Source: Rhizobium viscosum
GTDB taxonomy: Bacteria; Pseudomonadota; Alphaproteobacteria; Rhizobiales; Rhizobiaceae
Assembly: GCF_014873945.1 (NCBI RefSeq)
Contig: NZ_JADBEC010000002.1
Location: 1,550,001-1,614,000, forward strand
Reading direction: 5' to 3'
Length of the DNA: 64,000 nucleotides
Shown piece after piece: positions 61,503-64,000 of this stretch. Position 1 is the first letter of the stretch, and every line of letters begins with the position of its first letter. The position numbers were made by a program, and so were the translations under genes. The notes beneath the pieces were generated by a model, which saw nothing but the letters and a program-made list of their open reading frames with translations, had not been told where the DNA came from and did not search any database.

Positions 61503-61649
61503 ACGACTACTCGACTTGAGAGAGGTGAGCAGCTCCGACCGGCCACCTTAGAAAATATCAGGCGAGTCCTTGAAGATGCCGGTATCGAATTCATTCCGGA
61601 AAACGGCGGAGGTGTCGGTGTGCGCTTCAGGAAGCGAAGCAGCGACTGA
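61464..61649 (+). pseudogene. 3' remnant of an XRE-family regulator
   Basis: From the GTG at 61464 the frame reads DLAKAANVSTQTTTRLERGE, LRPATLENIRRVLEDAGIEF, IPENGGGVGVRFRK. That is the second half of the short rhizobial XRE proteins (…SQxDLAxAANVSxxTIxxxERG…GxExIPENGGGxGVRLRK). The first HTH helix is missing; upstream codons encode unrelated residues from the neighbouring gene. A truncated regulator at a recombination scar. Confidence 0.7.
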
Positions 61650-62127
61650 AGATTGTTAGACGGTTTCTTTGATTTGGCCGACGGCACTCGACTTTTCGCC
61701 GGACTGGCGGTTTGGGTAGTTGGGTGTCTCCGGGCCTCGCCTGCCGCCGGTGCACCAGCAGTGAGCTTCCCGGCAGAGGGCCAGGCGGCCCGCTCAAAGG
61801 TCTTCGTCGCTCCCCAGGTCCGGTATTAGCCCTGAAGCGCCGATAGATGGCGTCGCGCTGTAAGGGCGGCCTGTCGGTTCGGTCGACGACACGTCCCCTG
61901 GGGCCATCTGGCAAAGCCTTCGTCGCGCGTCTTGACGCTCGCCATCGAGCGTCTTCCGCACGCTGGGCGACGAGTAATGCGTGGCGCCGCCGCATTTCGG
62001 GAGCGTCGATTGCGCGCTCCACCCAAAGGTCGATGAGCGCCAGGATCTCCGTGTCCATGTCGATCGGCATGCCGCGGCTGCGTGCTCGGGCGATTGCCCG
62101 ATCTGCGATGTCTCTGCGCGTGTACAT
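61627..62127 (-). CDS. hypothetical protein with conserved N-terminus and doubtful tail
   Basis: The ATG at 62127 starts YTRRDIADRAIARARSRGMP, IDMDTEILALIDLWVERAID, APEMRRRHALLVAQRAEDAR, a helical N-terminus of a kind I associate with small rhizobial hypothetical proteins. Behind residue ~75 the sequence becomes Arg/Pro-rich and low in order, and its end overlaps the XRE remnant, so the reading frame may be shifted there. No function known. Confidence 0.45.
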   Translation of the reverse strand: MYTRRDIADRAIARARSRGMPIDMDTEILALIDLWVERAIDAPEMRRRHALLVAQRAEDARWRASRRATKALPDGPRGRVVDRTDRPPLQRDAIYRRFRANTGPGERRRPLSGPPGPLPGSSLLVHRRQARPGDTQLPKPPVRRKVECRRPNQRNRLTIFSRCFAS

Positions 62128-62383
62128 GCAATACTGTCCTCCGAGACCATTGTGGCGAAGCATCCATGCGACAGCAATCGGTCAGGGGCGGCAATCGGTT
62201 CGGTGTCGCGAGACTGCCTCTTCGGATCGCGGCGGATCAGGCGGCCCATCACTCAAGGGTGATGTATGCTCGGTCGGACGTCGGCCAGACGTGGGCCACG
62301 TCCGTGAAGCAGCAGGGAGCCACTCGTTTCAACTTTAGCGGTTGTTCAAACGAAGTCGACGTCCTTGCCTGCTATCTGGAGAC

Positions 62384-62647
62384 ATGAACAAGTTTACGGT
62401 CATCGTCCTGCTTTCGTCGACGGCTTCGTTTCTCGGGGCCGGCGGATATACGCTGGTGCCGAGAGAACTCTACGATCCGGCTTGTGACGTCAAAGGCAAC
62501 GTCTCGATCGGCTCCGGAGAGAAGATCTATCACGTCAGGGGCCAGGAATATTACGACGAAACCGTCATCCGCGCGCAATATGGCGAGCGTTGGTTCTGCT
62601 CCGAAGCGGACGCGAAAGCTGCCGGTTGGCGGCGCGCCGGACGGTAA
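62384..62647 (+). CDS. small exported protein with GERWFCSEADA motif
   Basis: An 87-residue protein. N-terminal hydrophobic segment FTVIVLLSSTASFLGAGGY (signal or anchor), then CDVKGNVSIGSGEKIYHVRG, QEYYDETVIRAQ and YGERWFCSEADAKAAGWRRA. This C-K-G-N…YH…Y…GERWFCSE…GWR block is found at the end of thermonuclease-like and ExoI-like secreted proteins in rhizobia. Two cysteines could pair. The ATG has TGGAGA upstream. Exact function unknown. Confidence 0.65.
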   Translation: MNKFTVIVLLSSTASFLGAGGYTLVPRELYDPACDVKGNVSIGSGEKIYHVRGQEYYDETVIRAQYGERWFCSEADAKAAGWRRAGR

Positions 62648-63041
62648 GCCGCCGCGTCGCAGGCTTCACAGCGCACCGCCCTAATACTCGTGGCGAGCCA
62701 CCGTCTGGTGGCGCCGACAGCGAGGCCTGCGAGGACCTTTTAAAAGATGGCATAAATGCCCTTGAGATACCTTCAACTAATTGAAAATCGACGATGTGCT
62801 GACATGGCCATCCGTCGGAAGTGCAATCGAAACATCGTCTACCGGAAAAAAAGATAGTGATCCTCGGGCCGTTATCTCCGATTGTCGTAAATTTTTGTTG
62901 AAATTCAATTTCTTAGCTTTCGCGTTGTGTCGCGAAGGTTATAGCAGCGTCCGATTGGAGATCTCGGTTGAGAACGTCCGCCGACGATTGACGCAGGTTG
63001 CATCTGAAAAGTAAGGTTGCATAAAGAATTGGAGAGGATCG
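62648..63041. other. Intergenic ahead of the SIR2-SLOG gene, AT-richer, no confident gene
   Basis: About 390 bp. A TTG-initiated frame (62781-63014) has no start signal and no family similarity. The last 250 bp are clearly more AT-rich than the rest of the window, which fits a recently acquired module and its promoter. No TIR-domain (ThsB) gene is seen here. Confidence 0.45.
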
Positions 63042-64000
63042 ATGAAGCCGCATATCCGTCAGTTCGTTGACGATTACTTGGGTGAACTTATCGAAGGAAG
63101 TGCGGCGATTTTCGCGGGTGCTGGTTTGTCCGTACCCGCGGGTTATGTCGACTGGAGGGAACTGATCCGTCCTCTTTCTGAGGAACTTGGGTTAAACATT
63201 CAATTGGAAAACGACCTCGTCGCCGTTGCTCAATTTCACGTCAATGCAAGTGGGGCAAACCGACATAAGCTTCACAAGGCAGTCATCGAGGCTATTGCCG
63301 CCGACAATCCTCCCACAGAAAATCATAGGTTACTCGCGAAACTGCCTATCCAGACTTGGTGGACCACGAACTATGACAGGTTGATCGAAAATTCTCTTCG
63401 CGCAGTCGGGAAGATCGTCGACGTCAAAAGTGCAGTGCCCCAACTGGCTACGACCAGACCTCGCCGTGACGCGACAGTCTACAAGATGCACGGCGACGTC
63501 GAACGTCCGGACGAGGCCGTCGCTACGAGAGACGACTTCGAGCGTTATCCGAAGGAGCGGGGAGCGTTCATCACCGCTCTTGCCGGGGATCTCGTCTCAA
63601 AGACCTTTCTTTTCCTGGGCTTCAGTTTCACAGATCCCAATCTTGAGCATGTCCTGACACGAGTTCGGCTTACGTTCGCAAACAACCAACGTCGACACTA
63701 TGCGGTGTTCAAGACGCGAACGCGGTTGCAAGGGGAATCCGACGCTGACTTCGAGCACTACAAGCTTCGGCAGACGCTTGTGATCGAGGATCTGAAGCGT
63801 TTTGGCGTTCGCGTCCTAACAGTCGACGACTACGCGGAAATCACCGAATTTCTGCGCGAGCTCGTCGAACGCTACAAGCGTCGAACCGTTTTCGTGGCAG
63901 CCAGCTCGGTTGACTACGGCGGCTGGCAGGCTGATGACGTCAATCAATTCATAGAAACGTTGGGGCAGAGCCTTGTTTCGAGAGGGACTCGCATCGCGAG
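63042..64000 (+). CDS. thsA: SIR2-SLOG protein, Thoeris effector ThsA (3' end outside window)
   Basis: An open frame of 319 codons starting at ATG 63042 behind GGAGAGG and running off the edge. Residues ~1-275 are a SIR2 NADase domain closely matching ThsA: AAIFAGAGLSVPAGYVDWRE, ENHRLLAKLPIQTWWTTNYD, VPQLATTRPRRD, TVYKMHGDVERP, LVSKTFLFLGFSFTDPNLEH, NNQRRHYAVFKTR. The catalytic Asn (N110 in TTNYDR) and His (H150 in KMHGD) are both present, two positions from their places in Bacillus ThsA (N112, H152). From residue ~281 (RTVFVAASSVDYGGWQADD) the ligand-sensing SLOG domain begins. In Thoeris, the TIR protein ThsB detects phage, makes a cyclic ADP-ribose isomer that binds SLOG, and ThsA then destroys NAD+. 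ThsB should lie downstream. Confidence 0.9.
   Translation, partial: MKPHIRQFVDDYLGELIEGSAAIFAGAGLSVPAGYVDWRELIRPLSEELGLNIQLENDLVAVAQFHVNASGANRHKLHKAVIEAIAADNPPTENHRLLAKLPIQTWWTTNYDRLIENSLRAVGKIVDVKSAVPQLATTRPRRDATVYKMHGDVERPDEAVATRDDFERYPKERGAFITALAGDLVSKTFLFLGFSFTDPNLEHVLTRVRLTFANNQRRHYAVFKTRTRLQGESDADFEHYKLRQTLVIEDLKRFGVRVLTVDDYAEITEFLRELVERYKRRTVFVAASSVDYGGWQADDVNQFIETLGQSLVSRGTRIA

Noticed and set aside
62781..63014. Small TTG-initiated frame just upstream of thsA
   Set aside because: No Shine-Dalgarno site, no homology, and no TIR-domain features that would make it ThsB.
1..64000. Insertion sequences, integrases, att sites, tRNA or rRNA genes
   Set aside because: I looked for transposase or integrase motifs, terminal inverted repeats and tRNA-like cloverleafs and saw none that hold up; gene decay in the right part suggests mobility but the machinery is not in the window.

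Overview
The window looks like an accessory replicon (chromid or large plasmid) or an accessory chromosomal segment of a Rhizobium/Agrobacterium-type alphaproteobacterium. I infer this from the GC-rich coding style, two tandem Ku genes, a short FtsZ of the FtsZ2 type, the rhizobial glycerol ABC operon (glpD-glpSTPQ-DUF2160-glpV-glpK), and many sugar ABC importers, LysR/LacI/AraC/DeoR regulators and toxin-antitoxin pairs. I found no rRNA, tRNA, CRISPR array, transposase, integrase or replication origin.

Left part (1-16.9 kb). A plus-strand cluster encodes a Tat-exported amidohydrolase with a Cys-rich tail, a DoxX protein, an MFS exporter fused to a monooxygenase-like domain, and DUF1275 and DUF1622 membrane proteins. 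A minus-strand operon follows with two Ku proteins and a small partner protein. Next come an AraC regulator with a cut-off hydrolase fragment behind it, small secreted or hypothetical genes, a dienelactone hydrolase, a sterol-desaturase-type membrane hydroxylase, a secreted beta-propeller protein divergent from its likely LysR regulator, and a LacI regulator.

Middle part (16.9-39 kb). A five-gene minus-strand operon (phosphoesterase, ABC ATPase, two permeases, UgpB-like binding protein) probably imports a phosphorylated or phosphodiester compound. Two toxin-antitoxin modules follow. A ferric-siderophore locus (LysR regulator divergent from a TonB-dependent receptor, FhuD-like and fused FhuB-like proteins) has no ATPase gene beside it. 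Then come a GGDEF-EAL protein with a CHASE4-like sensor, an orphan amino-acid-binding protein, an RTX-like protein with a 17-residue repeat, a CPA1 Na+/H+ antiporter, a flavin amine oxidase and a third toxin-antitoxin pair.

Right part (39-64 kb). A short FtsZ lies next to the complete glycerol utilisation locus: GlpR repressor, GlpD, the importer GlpSTPQV with a DUF2160 protein, and GlpK. Glycerol enters through the ABC system, GlpK makes glycerol 3-phosphate and GlpD oxidises it to DHAP. The two ATPases carry complementary defects that predict one working and one degenerate ATP site. A convergent oligosaccharide ABC operon includes a cytoplasmic DUF5060-type glycosidase. From about 56.5 kb the sequence becomes an eroded accessory island: a DNA ligase without its catalytic lysine segment, a secreted CxxCH protein frameshifted by a 7-bp duplication, truncated regulators joined at a scar, and small orphan genes. 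The island ends with an intact 5' part of a SIR2-SLOG gene that closely resembles the Thoeris effector ThsA and runs off the window edge.
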